Shown here piece after piece: positions 1-9,000 of a stretch of 64,000 nt of DNA. The stretch is taken from assembly GCF_016862795.1 (NCBI RefSeq), contig NZ_BONQ01000147.1, positions 1 to 64,000 on the forward strand, written 5' to 3'. The notes under the pieces are model-generated. The model ran no database searches, had not been told where the DNA came from, and worked only from the letters and a program-made list of their open reading frames with translations. Both the position numbers and the translations under genes were made by a program. Origin of the DNA: Dactylosporangium siamense (GTDB taxonomy: Bacteria > Actinomycetota > Actinomycetes > Mycobacteriales > Micromonosporaceae). Within the stretch, counting starts at the first letter, position 1, and every line of letters starts with the position of its first letter.

Positions 1-1428
1 GGTCGCCAGGCCGAGGCCCAGCACGACGGTGTCGGGCCGGGTGATCCGGATGGTGTCGCTGACGTTGTACACACCGGGGGTGAACAGCAGGTTCTGCCCG
101 GCGGCGAGTGCGGCGTTGATGCTCGCAGCGGTGGCACCGGCCTTCACGATGTAGAACTGGCTGATCGGCAGGGAGCTCCCGGCCGTGCTACCTGAGGACC
201 AGCTGTTTCCGGACGAGTTCGTGCGCAGCGACGGCACGAACACCTGGTAGGCGCCGGTGCCGTCGACGTACAGGAACGGCTTCTCGCGGACCACTGGCGT
301 GCTGCCGACGGTGGTGTACGGCGGCGACGGGAAGCTGTTCGCGGGAGCGCCGCTGGTGCCGACGAACACCTGGTTCCAGTTGGAGCCGGACCAGCTGCCG
401 ATCTGCGAGTTCCGGGTGATCCACTGCTGCTGGCTCCCCGACTGGATCTGCCCGTCGATCTTGCTGTCGGAGATCCAGCCGCCGGACGACCAGCCGCCGT
501 CGGACAACGCGAGGTTGCCGCGGACGTGCATCCGCCGGTACGGCGCCGCCTGCGACACCGCCCACCGGTCCAGGCCACCCGTCGGGGTCACGGACAGGTT
601 CTCCGCGGACCGCCAGAAGTTCTGCGTCGCGTTCTGCGAGCCGTCCGGCCACCAGTCCGCTTCCGCGTGCACGGCGCCGTTGATGACCACCGAGTCCGGG
701 CTGATACCGAGACCGGCGACCTGGGTGAAGAAGCCGACGTTGGCGTTGACGTTGTACGTGCCCGGCTTGAACAGCAGCGCGAACCGGGCGTTGCCGAACT
801 GGTTCGTCACCTGCTGGTTGAACACGGTGTTGAGCCGGTTCTGGATCGTGGCCTGCGACATCGACGGGTCGAAGACCGACACGTTCGGACCCAGATCAGG
901 GTTGTTCGGGTTGCTCGGAGGCGTGCTGGTCGGCGGGTTGGTGGTCGGGTTCGTGGTGCCTCCAGGAAGGGTCCACTGCTGGTTGGCGCTCGCGAAACAG
1001 TCCCACAGCTGCAGCTTGGTGCCGTCGGCGGAGCTGGGACCGGTCGCGTCCAGGCACTTGCCGAGCGAGCGCAGCGTGCCATCGCTCTGCTTCGACCACT
1101 GCTGGGCGGTCGTCCCGTTGCAGTCCCAGATCTGGATCTTCGTGCCGTTCGCGGTGCTGGCGGCATTCACGTCGAGGCACTTGCCGAGCGCGCGGATCGT
1201 GCCGTCGTCGCCGACGGTCCACTGCTGGGCGCCGGTGCCGTTGCAGGTGTAGAGCTGGACCTGGGTGCCGTTGGCGCTGCTCGCGGCGGCGACGTCGACA
1301 CACTTGCCGCCGTAGCCGGTGATCTGGCCGGTGGCGGCGGCCGATGCGGTGGTCATGGCGACCACGGTGGTGCCGGTGACGGCGAGGAGGATGGCACCGA
1401 GCGCGAGCCCGAGCCGGCGTTTGGACAT
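1..1428 (-). CDS. Secreted ricin-type lectin / parallel beta-helix protein (3' end outside window)
   Basis: The first 476 residues are visible and the frame is open to the window edge. The start is ATG with GAAGGGA upstream. Residues 1-31 form a signal peptide ending near TTASAAA. Residues about 35-160 are a ricin B (CBM13) beta-trefoil with three subdomains, each with a GKC(L/V)D motif and a QxW motif (QQW seen three times). A Thr/Asn/Pro linker follows, then Ser/Asn/Gly-rich sequence in which KPGTYNV and later TPGVYNV each begin a beta-helix-like half, as in GH55/pectate-lyase-like secreted proteins. It probably acts on an extracellular polysaccharide. The substrate is unknown and the catalytic residues are not identified. 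It shares its promoter and operator layout with the chitinase gene near 15.9 kb. Confidence 0.75.
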   Translation of the reverse strand, partial: MSKRRLGLALGAILLAVTGTTVVAMTTASAAATGQITGYGGKCVDVAAASSANGTQVQLYTCNGTGAQQWTVGDDGTIRALGKCLDVNAASTANGTKIQIWDCNGTTAQQWSKQSDGTLRSLGKCLDATGPSSADGTKLQLWDCFASANQQWTLPGGTTNPTTNPPTSTPPSNPNNPDLGPNVSVFDPSMSQATIQNRLNTVFNQQVTNQFGNARFALLFKPGTYNVNANVGFFTQVAGLGISPDSVVINGAVHAEADWWPDGSQNATQNFWRSAENLSVTPTGGLDRWAVSQAAPYRRMHVRGNLALSDGGWSSGGWISDSKIDGQIQSGSQQQWITRNSQIGSWSGSNWNQVFVGTSGAPANSFPSPPYTTVGSTPVVREKPFLYVDGTGAYQVFVPSLRTNSSGNSWSSGSTAGSSLPISQFYIVKAGATAASINAALAAGQNLLFTPGVYNVSDTIRITRPDTVVLGLGLAT

Positions 1429-1535
1429 GGGGGTCCCTTCTGGGCGGGGCGCCCGCGGGAGGACCCGTGTCGGGGGTGGGTCCGGGGCGGGCGGGAGCCG
1501 TCCTCCGCCGCGTCGGTGGGTGACGGCGGAGGGAC

Positions 1536-1562
1536 GGATCTGTGAAGTTGCCTTACAGATCC
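1536..1562. promoter_or_regulatory. 27-bp inverted repeat, candidate operator
   Basis: A 27-bp inverted repeat with perfect 8-bp arms GGATCTGT/ACAGATCC and a centre containing AAG...CTT. It starts 5 bp downstream of the -10 box and so covers the predicted transcription start. A repeat of the same length, with core ATCTGTnAA...CCTTnCAGAT, sits at the same distance from the chitinase promoter. This fits a repressor site, but a 5' hairpin is not excluded. Confidence 0.6.
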
Positions 1563-1567
1563 ATCGG

Positions 1568-1597
1568 AGGCTATTCCCGCCCCGGTGCGCAAGTCAA
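1568..1597 (-). promoter_or_regulatory. Promoter of the ricin/beta-helix gene
   Basis: Read on the minus strand: -35 TTGACT (1592-1597), an 18-bp spacer, and -10 TAGCCT (1568-1573). Hexamers, spacer length and distance to the downstream inverted repeat match the chitinase promoter at 15966-15995. The predicted 5' leader is about 130 nt. Confidence 0.6.
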
Positions 1598-1631
1598 TAT
1601 GCGACCCGAATTAAGGTACTGAGCTGGGGAT

Positions 1632-2204
1632 TTAAGACTTCGTGAGGATCTCGCCCGCGCCGCCGGCGGTCTCCTGGACGGCGGCCAGGTAGGCCTTCAT
1701 GTCGGTGTTCTCCAGGCCCGTGCCGGCGACCACGACCGTGTTGCCGACGATCAGCGTCGGGTACATCTTGGCCTGCTCCTGCGCGTACGCCTTCGCCGCG
1801 TCCGCCACCTTGAACTGCACGAAGATGGCCTGCTGGCCGCGGGACGGCATGAAGTCGCCCTTCTTCTTGTAGCAGTCGAACTGCTTGAAGTTCGCCACGG
1901 CGCTGCGGTACTTGCTGGGCACGCCGGTCGAGTTGGTGTCCCACTTGCCGACCGGGCACAGCTCGTCCTTCGTGAACAGGTCACCGGTCAGCTGGGCGAC
2001 CTTCTCGTACTGCAGGCCCTGTCCCGCTTTCGCGGATGGCTTGGCGCTTCCGCTTCCGGAGGGCTGGGCGCTGCTCGCGGGCGCGGCGGACGCGGCGGCG
2101 GGCTCGGCCTTCTTGTCGTCACCCTTCTTGTCGTCACCCCCGCAGGCGGCGGTCAGCAGGAGGGTGGCACCGGCAACGGCGGAGGCGATCAGCAGACGCT
2201 TCAT
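1632..2204 (-). CDS. Secreted lipoprotein of unknown function
   Basis: 190 residues. The N-terminus MKRLLIASAVAG leads to a lipobox LTAAC with the acylated Cys near residue 21, then a charged stretch GGDDKKGDDKK and an Ala/Ser/Pro linker, typical of an actinobacterial lipoprotein anchored outside the membrane. The folded part (residues about 65-190) carries two further Cys (in DELCPVG and QFDCYKK) that could pair. GAAGGAA precedes the ATG at a normal distance. I recognise no catalytic motif. Its layout recalls the lipoprotein at 26551-27003, but I cannot show homology by eye. Confidence 0.8.
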   Translation of the reverse strand: MKRLLIASAVAGATLLLTAACGGDDKKGDDKKAEPAAASAAPASSAQPSGSGSAKPSAKAGQGLQYEKVAQLTGDLFTKDELCPVGKWDTNSTGVPSKYRSAVANFKQFDCYKKKGDFMPSRGQQAIFVQFKVADAAKAYAQEQAKMYPTLIVGNTVVVAGTGLENTDMKAYLAAVQETAGGAGEILTKS

Positions 2205-2346
2205 GGGGATTCGATTCCTTCATATGTGGTGGTGCGACAGGGGATTCGGTGGGACGCCAAGAACGTATTCGCGCCGCCGCGCCGTTGAATCCCGGATGTA
2301 TGCCACCCGACAACCAACGTGGCCCAGCTCACGCAAGATGGGAAGC

Positions 2347-3705
2347 ATGGAACAACCGGACTGGCACGGCCCACTCACCGAGGCGTACGAGCAGGCGACC
2401 CGCTTCCTGACCGGCCTGCCGTCCCGGCCGGTCGGCAGCCGCGCGTCGCTGTCGCAGTTGCGGGCATCGCTCGGCGGCCCGCTGCCCGCCGCGGGCGTCG
2501 ACGCGCGTGCGGTGATCGCCCAACTGGCCTCGGCCGCCGACCCCGGCATCGTCGCGTCGCCCAGCGGCCGGTTCTTCGGGTTCGTCATCGGCGGGGCCAC
2601 GCCGGCCGCCCTCGCCGCGGACTGGCTGACCGCGACCTGGGACCAGAACGCCGGCCTGTACGCCGCCGGCCCCGCCGCCGCCGTCGTCGAGGAGGTCGCC
2701 GGCGGGTGGCTGCGGGACCTGTTCGGGCTGCCCGCGCACGCGTCGGTCGGCTTCGTCACCGGCGCGCAGATGAGCCACGTGACGGCCCTCGCGGCGGCCC
2801 GGCACGAGGTGCTGCGCCGGGTCGGCTGGGACGTGGAGACCGGCGGCCTGCACGGCGCGCCGCGGATCACCGTGCTCGCCGGCGCGGACCGGCACTCGAC
2901 CATCGACCGCGCGCTGCGCTTCCTCGGCATCGGCACGGCGGCCCTCGTGCCGGTGAAGGTCGACGCCGAAGGACGCCTCATCGTCGACGCGCTCCGCGAG
3001 ACCCTCTCCTCGTTGGACGGCCCGGCCATCGTCTGCGCCCAGCTGGGCAACGTCAACACCGGCGCCTTCGACCCGATCGGCGAGATCTGCGACGTCGCCC
3101 AGACCGCCGGCGCCTGGGTCCACGTCGACGGTGCCTTCGGCCTGTGGGCGGCGGCCAGCCCCCGGCTCCGCCACCTGGTGACCGGCGTCGAACGCGCCGA
3201 CTCGTGGACGACGGACGCCCACAAGTGGCTCAACGTCCCGTACGACTCCGGCCTCGTCTTCTGCGCCCACCCCGCCGCCCACCGCGCGGCCATGGGCGTC
3301 CGCGCCGCCTATCTGGTCCACGCCGGCGGCGACGAGCGCGACGCCCTGGACTACAACCCCGAATTCTCCCGCCGCGCCAGGGGTTTCCCCGTGTACGCAG
3401 CGCTGCGCACCCTCGGCCGCGACGGCGTTTCGGCACTGGTCGACCGCTGCTGCGCCCTCGCGACCCGCTTCGCCGACCGGATGTCCGGCCACGTGCTCAA
3501 CGACGTCGTCCTCAACCAGGTCCTGCTCAACCTCGGCCCCCACACCGCCGACATCGTCCACCGCGTCCAGGCCGAAGGCACCTGCTGGGTCAGCGGCACC
3601 ACCTGGCAGGGCAACCCGGCCATGCGCTTCTCCGTCAGCAACTTCACCACCGACGAGTCCGACATCGACCTCGCCGCCGACACCATCCTGCACCTCACCA
3701 CCTGA
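2347..3705 (+). CDS. PLP-dependent group II amino acid decarboxylase
   Basis: 452 residues from the second of two close ATGs (2338 is the alternative). The protein follows the glutamate/aromatic-amino-acid decarboxylase fold. SPSGRFFGFVIGGATPAALAAD lines the active-site entrance, HVDGAFGLWAAAS holds the conserved Asp that contacts the pyridine nitrogen, and TDAHKWLNVPYDSG holds the Schiff-base Lys. It should be a cytosolic enzyme removing the alpha-carboxylate of an L-amino acid. The substrate cannot be read from the sequence. The flanking genes give no pathway context. The frame stays open far upstream of 2347 only because of high GC. Confidence 0.85.
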   Translation: MEQPDWHGPLTEAYEQATRFLTGLPSRPVGSRASLSQLRASLGGPLPAAGVDARAVIAQLASAADPGIVASPSGRFFGFVIGGATPAALAADWLTATWDQNAGLYAAGPAAAVVEEVAGGWLRDLFGLPAHASVGFVTGAQMSHVTALAAARHEVLRRVGWDVETGGLHGAPRITVLAGADRHSTIDRALRFLGIGTAALVPVKVDAEGRLIVDALRETLSSLDGPAIVCAQLGNVNTGAFDPIGEICDVAQTAGAWVHVDGAFGLWAAASPRLRHLVTGVERADSWTTDAHKWLNVPYDSGLVFCAHPAAHRAAMGVRAAYLVHAGGDERDALDYNPEFSRRARGFPVYAALRTLGRDGVSALVDRCCALATRFADRMSGHVLNDVVLNQVLLNLGPHTADIVHRVQAEGTCWVSGTTWQGNPAMRFSVSNFTTDESDIDLAADTILHLTT

Positions 3706-3809
3706 CGTCCCGTTGCGTCACGGTGTGGTCTACCGCGCGTCATGCCGCTGGACACCGTTGCGTGCGACCTCGAGCATGGAGGGCAGCGCCTACCGGGGGG
3801 AGGCGGCAC

Positions 3810-4991
3810 ATGCCACGGCCGTACTTTTCGTTGGAAGCACCGGGTTCCGGGTCGATCGCGGACCCTGGTTCGATCGATTGGAACGCCCGGTTCGCGGCGT
3901 CGAGGGCCGAGACCGCGCGGCGGCGCGAGGAGAAGCTGCGGACCAGGGCCGAGTTCGCTGAGGCTCGCAGGCACGGCTTGGCGGCTCGGCACGCGGCGAA
4001 ACTGGCCCGCTTGCACGCGACCAGGCCACCGTCGGGCGCAAGCCTTTCGCCACCCATGTCGGCGGTCAGGCCGGTCGCAGGCCCGCATCACCCAGCACCG
4101 CCGCCGCCCGTGCCCGCGCCGTCTGTGCCCGCGCCGCCCGTGCCTGCGCCGTCTGTGCCCGCGCCGTCCGTGCCCGGGTCGTCCGTGCCTGCGCCGCCCG
4201 CGTCTGGGTCGTCTGTGCCCGCGCCGTCCGTGCCTGGGTCGCCCGTGCCCGCGCCGCCCGTGCCCGCGCCGTCCGTGCCTGGGTCGCCCGTGCCTGGGTC
4301 GCCCGTGCCTGGGTCGCCCGTGCCTGGGTCGCCCGTGCCTGCGCCGTCCGTGCCTGGGTCGTCTGTGCCCGCGCCGGCAGCTGCTCGCTCTGCGCCAACG
4401 TCCGCTCGCCCCTGTGGCGCACCGGCCCGTTCCGCGCTCGCCCATTCGGCATCGGCGACCGCTCGTTCCGCACCCGCGTCTGTTCCTCCGGCATCACCCC
4501 GTCCCGCACCCATTCCGGCGGCGGTCCGCCCAACCCCTGTGACCTCGCCTGCGCAGGTCCGCGACACCTGCACACCGGCTCGCCTCACACCTCTGCCCGC
4601 CCACCTCACGCCCGCTTCTGTTTGCCCGGCTCCAGCTTCTGCCTGTCCCGCGCCCGCGCCCGTGTCCGCTCGCCTCGCGATTGCGTCCGCGGCCGTGTCT
4701 GCGCCGGTGCCTGCTCGCCTCGCGTCGGCGTCCGTGTCTGCGCCGGTTCGCATCACGTCGGCGCCCGGTTGTCCGGCTCTCGTGCCTGTGCCGGGACGGG
4801 CGGCGGCTCGACCTGCCGCCGTGTCCTCGTCCCTACCAGATCGAGACGGGTGCGCGCGTGGGGATCGTGCATCCGATTGCCCTGCGCGCGTGGAGGGTCG
4901 TGTCCTGTCCGCGATGGCGTGTGCTGTCCCGGTGCCCCCTCGTGCGGGGCGCCGAAGGCCCCGTGGACGTGCTCCGCCTGGGATCCGTTGA
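3810..4991 (+). CDS. Proline-rich tandem-repeat protein, hypothetical
   Basis: Likely 393 residues. A strong Shine-Dalgarno GGGGGGAGG lies 7 nt before the ATG. Residues 1-70 look like real protein (MPRPYFSLEAPGSGS, then a basic helical Arg/Ala/Glu-rich stretch). Residues about 100-190 are 5-residue repeats of the type VPAPS/VPGSP, and the rest is Ala/Pro/Ser-rich with scattered Cys. There is no signal peptide. Codon bias weakens after the repeats, so the C-terminus may be shorter or decayed. No family is recognised. The opposite strand is also open here because of the repeats, but it lacks a comparable ribosome-binding site. Confidence 0.5.
   Translation: MPRPYFSLEAPGSGSIADPGSIDWNARFAASRAETARRREEKLRTRAEFAEARRHGLAARHAAKLARLHATRPPSGASLSPPMSAVRPVAGPHHPAPPPPVPAPSVPAPPVPAPSVPAPSVPGSSVPAPPASGSSVPAPSVPGSPVPAPPVPAPSVPGSPVPGSPVPGSPVPGSPVPAPSVPGSSVPAPAAARSAPTSARPCGAPARSALAHSASATARSAPASVPPASPRPAPIPAAVRPTPVTSPAQVRDTCTPARLTPLPAHLTPASVCPAPASACPAPAPVSARLAIASAAVSAPVPARLASASVSAPVRITSAPGCPALVPVPGRAAARPAAVSSSLPDRDGCARGDRASDCPARVEGRVLSAMACAVPVPPRAGRRRPRGRAPPGIR
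4107..4375. repeat. 15-bp minisatellite inside the proline-rich gene
   Basis: About 18 imperfect copies of a 15-bp unit, read in frame as VPAPS, VPGSP or VPAPP. The core GTGCCTGGGTCGCCC appears four times in direct succession near 4275-4335. In-frame expansion or loss changes the length of the proline-rich arm without breaking the gene. Confidence 0.85.
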
Positions 4992-5248
4992 GCTGCAACC
5001 GGTCCAGTCCACGGCCGCCTGGCGACACGAGCGCCGGACATCGCCGCAAATGAAGGAGGTTTGCCGGCACGGCAGCGACGACGCGTTCGAATCACCGTCC
5101 ACTCGCGGTCCACCACTGCAACCGACGGCCATGTGGCATGCCCGGACAGCGTCGCCTGCTCGGACCGAGGCGGCAGCGGAGTGCTGACGCCGGAGTGCAC
5201 CGCGTGCGAACACCGGCCTACCGCGCCGAGGCAGTGCGACGGCGAGCC

Positions 5249-5315
5249 AAAGACAACGGCGAGGCAGGCCGACAGCTAGGCAAAGACGACGGCGAAGCAA
5301 AGACGACGGCGAGGC
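5249..5315. repeat. Short 17-bp repeats
   Basis: Three copies of AAAGACRACGGCGARGC, at 5249-5265, 5282-5298 and 5299-5315; the last two are directly adjacent. No gene is supported here. Confidence 0.7.
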
Positions 5316-5820
5316 AGGGCGGGAGGGTGTCTCGCCTGCGGACAGACGTCGGAGGTGGCGTGGGATTCGCAACCCCGCTCCTCGGCCGGGGCGCCCGGGA
5401 CGAGGCGATGCGTCAGCGGACCTGGTGGTCGGCCTCGTGCAGTGAGGTCTTCACGTCGGCCCTCGGCTGTGCCTGTTCCGCGTGGGGTTCGGCCGGCGGG
5501 TGGTTCGGCGGTGCGCCAGCGGGTGGTTCGGCGATGGTGGCGCGTGACACGACGGCGTGCCCGCGTGCGGTGCTCGTGTTTGCCGTCGTGATGCACGACT
5601 GGCCGGAGGTGGCGCCGTGAAGCACGAACGAGTCGTGCGTGGCCCGCCGTATCCCTGCGGCTGGGCGGAAGCGGCAGCACACGGAGGCGCCCTGCCGCTT
5701 CCGCTTCTGCGTGGTTCGCTGCTGCGTGGCTTCCGGCGAGTGTCTGCGCGGTGGTGCGGCGATGTCCCGGTCCGCGGGTCTCGCGCCGGCGCCGGCCTGG
5801 TCGCTGTTCGCGCAGCACAG

Positions 5821-5952
5821 CGCCGGCGTGGGTCCACGATGCAGGCACTCCGCGCACTCCCACATCCACCGGCCACCCGCGATGAACGCCGGCATGGATC
5901 CACGACGCAGGCACCCCGCGCACTCCCACATCCACCGGCCACCCGCGATGAG
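5821..5952. repeat. Two tandem 66-bp repeats
   Basis: Units 5821-5886 and 5887-5952 differ at only a few positions. The unit is a multiple of three. On the minus strand it reads as a 22-residue repeat containing WMWECAGC/WMWECAEC, which looks like a CxxC pair, but the surrounding frame is unconvincing. Confidence 0.8.
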
Positions 5953-6043
5953 CGGTTGTGATCGAAAGGTAGGTCTGGTCGCCCACGCGACCAGCACTGT
6001 CCTTCGATCGGCGCCGCAAGAGCAAGAGCGTTGAAGTCCGACG

Positions 6044-9000
6044 TCAGTTGGTGTCTTCCAGGTCGCCTTCGGTTTCGAGGTAGACCTGGCGGAGGGCGTC
6101 CAGGGTGGACTGCTCGGGGTGTTCCCAGAGGTTGCGGTCGGCGGCTTCCAGGAGGCGTTCGGCGATGCCGTGCAGGGCCCATGGGTTGGACTCGTCGAGG
6201 AACTTGCGGTTCTCGGGGTCGAAGACGTAGGCCTCGGCGAGTTTCTCGTACATCCAGTCGGCGACGACGCCGGCGGTGGCGTCGAAGCCGAAGAGGTAGT
6301 CGACGGTGGCGGCGAGCTCGAAGGCGCCCTTGTAGCCGTGCCGGCGCATGGCGGCGAGCCAGCGGGGGTTGACCACGCGGGCGCGGAAGACGCGGGCGGT
6401 CTCCTCGCTCAGGGTGCGGGTGCGCACGGCGTCGGGGTTGGTGCTGTCGCCGACGTACGCGGCGGGGGCGCGACCCGTCAGCGCACGGACCGTGGCGATC
6501 ATGCCGCCGTGGTACTGGAAGTAGTCGTCGGAGTCGGCGATGTCGTGCTCGCGGGTGTCGGTGTTCTTGACCGCGACGCTGATGCGCTTGTAGGCGCCTT
6601 CCATGTCGCCGCGGGCGGGGAGCCCGTCCAGGCCGCGGCCGTAGGCGTAGCCGCCCCAGACGGCGTACACCTCGGCGAGGTCGGCGTCGTCGCGCCAGTT
6701 GCGGCTGTCGATGAGGGGGAGGATGCCCGCGCCGTAGGCGCCCGGTTTGGAGCCGAAGACGCGCAGCGTGGCGCGCCGTGCGTCACCGTGCGTGGCGAGG
6801 TCGGCATCGACGTGGGCGCGGACGTAGTTGTCGTCGGCGGATTCCGGAAGCGAGGCCACCAGCTGCACCGCGTCGTCGAGGAGGGCGACGACGTGCGGGA
6901 ACGCGTCGCGGAAGAAGCCGCTGATGCGCATCGTGACGTCGATGCGGGGGCGGCCCAGCTCGGGCAGGTCGATGGGGGAAAGGTTGACCACCCGGCGGGA
7001 CGCGTCGTCCCAGATCGGTCGGACGCCGAGCAGTGCGAGGGCCTCGGCGATGTCGTCGCCCGCGGTGCGCATCGCGCTGGTGCCCCACATCGACAACCCG
7101 ACGGAGCGCGGCCACTCGCCGTGGTCGGCGCGGTAGCGGGCGAGCAGCGAGTCGGCCATCGCCTGGCCGGTCTCCCAGGCCAGCCGGCTCGGGATCGCCT
7201 TGGGGTCCACGGAGTAGAAGTTGCGGCCGGTCGGCAGGACGTTGATGAGGCCACGCAGCGGCGAGCCGCTCGGCCCGGCCGGGACGTAGCCGCCGTCCAG
7301 GGCGTGCAGCACCATCGTCAGCTCGTCGGTGGTGCGCGCCAGCCGCGGCACGATCTCCCGGGCCGCGAACTCCAGCACCCGTACCACATCCGGAATATCG
7401 GAAATGTCGGAGATATCCGAAGTGGGCCAGCCCCGCGATTCCATTGCAGCCACCAGCGCGCGGGCCGATGCTTCGACGGAGTCGACCGAGACGCGGCCGG
7501 AATCGCCCTCGGTCAAACCCAGCGCCTCACGAAGACCCGGCAGCGCGGCCACCGTGCCACCCCACATCTGCCTGGCCCGCAGCATCGCCAGGACCAGGTC
7601 GACCCGGGCCTCGCCCGATGGTGCCACCCCCAGCACGTGCAGCCCGTCGCGGATCTGCACGTCCTTGATCTCGCACAGCCAGCCGTCGATGTGCAGGATG
7701 AGCTCGTCGAAGCCGTCCTCGCCCGGCCGGTCGGCCAGGCCCAGGTCGTGGTCGAGCCGGGCGGCCTGCAGCAGCGTCCAGATCTGGGCGCGGATGGCCG
7801 GCAGCTTCGCCGGGTCGAGGGCGGCGATCGTCGCGTGCTCGTCCAGGAGTTGCTCGAGGCGGGCGATGTCACCGTACGAGTCGGCCCGCGCCATCGGCGG
7901 GATCAGGTGGTCGACCAGCGTGGCGTGCGCCCGGCGCTTCGCCTGGGTGCCCTCGCCGGGGTCGTTGACCAGGAACGGGTAGATCAGCGGCAGGTTGCCC
8001 AGGGCCGCGTCGGCGCCGCAGGACGCGGACAGCCCGACGGTCTTGCCCGGCAGCCACTCCAGGTTGCCATGCTTGCCGACGTGGACGACCGCGTGCGCGC
8101 CGAACTCGTCGGCCAGCCAGCGGTACGCGGCCAGGTAGTGGTGGCTGGGCGGCAGGTCGGGGTCGTGGTAGATCGCGACCGGGTTCTCGCCGAAGCCGCG
8201 CGGCGGCTGCACCATCACCACGATGTTGCCCTCGCGCAGCGCTGCCAGGACGATCTCGCCCTCGGGATCACGGGACGTGTCGACGAACAGCGACCCGGGT
8301 GCCGGCCCCCAGTGCTGCTCCATCGACGCGCGCAGCTCCGGCGGCAGGGTGGCGAACCAGGCCTTGTAGCGACCGGCGGAGATCCGGATCGGGTTGCCCC
8401 GCAGCTGCTCCTCGGTGAGCCAGTTGACGTCCTGCCCACCGGCGGCGATGAGCGTGTGCATGAGCGCGTCGCCGTCCTTGGGGAACCCGTCCGCGCCCAC
8501 ATAGCCCCGCTCGTCCAGGGCGGACAGGAGCCGGACCACGCTGGCGGGCGTGTCGAGTCCGACGGCGTTGCCGATTCGCGCGTGTTTGGTGGGGTACGCG
8601 CTGAGCATGAGCACGACCTTGCGCTCGCTGGGCGGCAGGTGCCGCAACCGTGCGTGCCCGACGGCGATCCCGGCGACCCGGCCGGCCCGCTCAGGGTCGG
8701 CGACGTAGACGGTGAGCCCGTCGGCGTCGACCTCCTTGAACGAGAACGGCACCGTGATGATCCGACCGTCGAACTCGGGGATCGCGACCTGTGTGGCGGT
8801 GTCGAGCGGCGACAGGCCGTCGTCGTTGGCGTCCCAGGTGTCGCGGGCGCTGGTCAGGCACAGTCCCTGCAGGATCGGCACGTCGAGCGCGGCCAGGGCG
8901 CCCACGTCCCAGGCCTCGTCCTCGCCGCCGGCCTGCGCGTCGGCGGGCCGGGTGCCGCCCGCGGCGAGGACGGTGACGACGAGCGCGTCGGCCTGCCGCA

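Larger units (their letters stand above)
4992..6043. other. About 1 kb gap without a convincing gene
   Basis: Several overlapping frames are open on both strands, but none combines a good ribosome-binding site, steady codon bias and a recognisable fold. The stretch holds two sets of tandem repeats (5249-5315 and 5821-5952). It looks like decayed or non-coding sequence between the proline-rich gene and the 3' end of cobN. Confidence 0.5.

Noticed and set aside
4088-5200. Minus-strand frame opposite the proline-rich gene with Gly/Asp/Thr repeats
   Set aside because: The repeat DNA is open in several frames. The plus strand has the better ribosome-binding site and a non-repetitive N-terminus. 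I cannot fully exclude the minus strand.
5061-5279. A 72-residue plus-strand frame with four CxxC-like cysteines
   Set aside because: AAGGAGGT lies directly against the TTG with no proper spacing, and the tail is made of the short repeats.
5413-5997. A minus-strand frame with a repeated WMWECA(G/E)C motif
   Set aside because: Codon use is irregular and the rest of the frame is low-complexity; reported only as a repeat.
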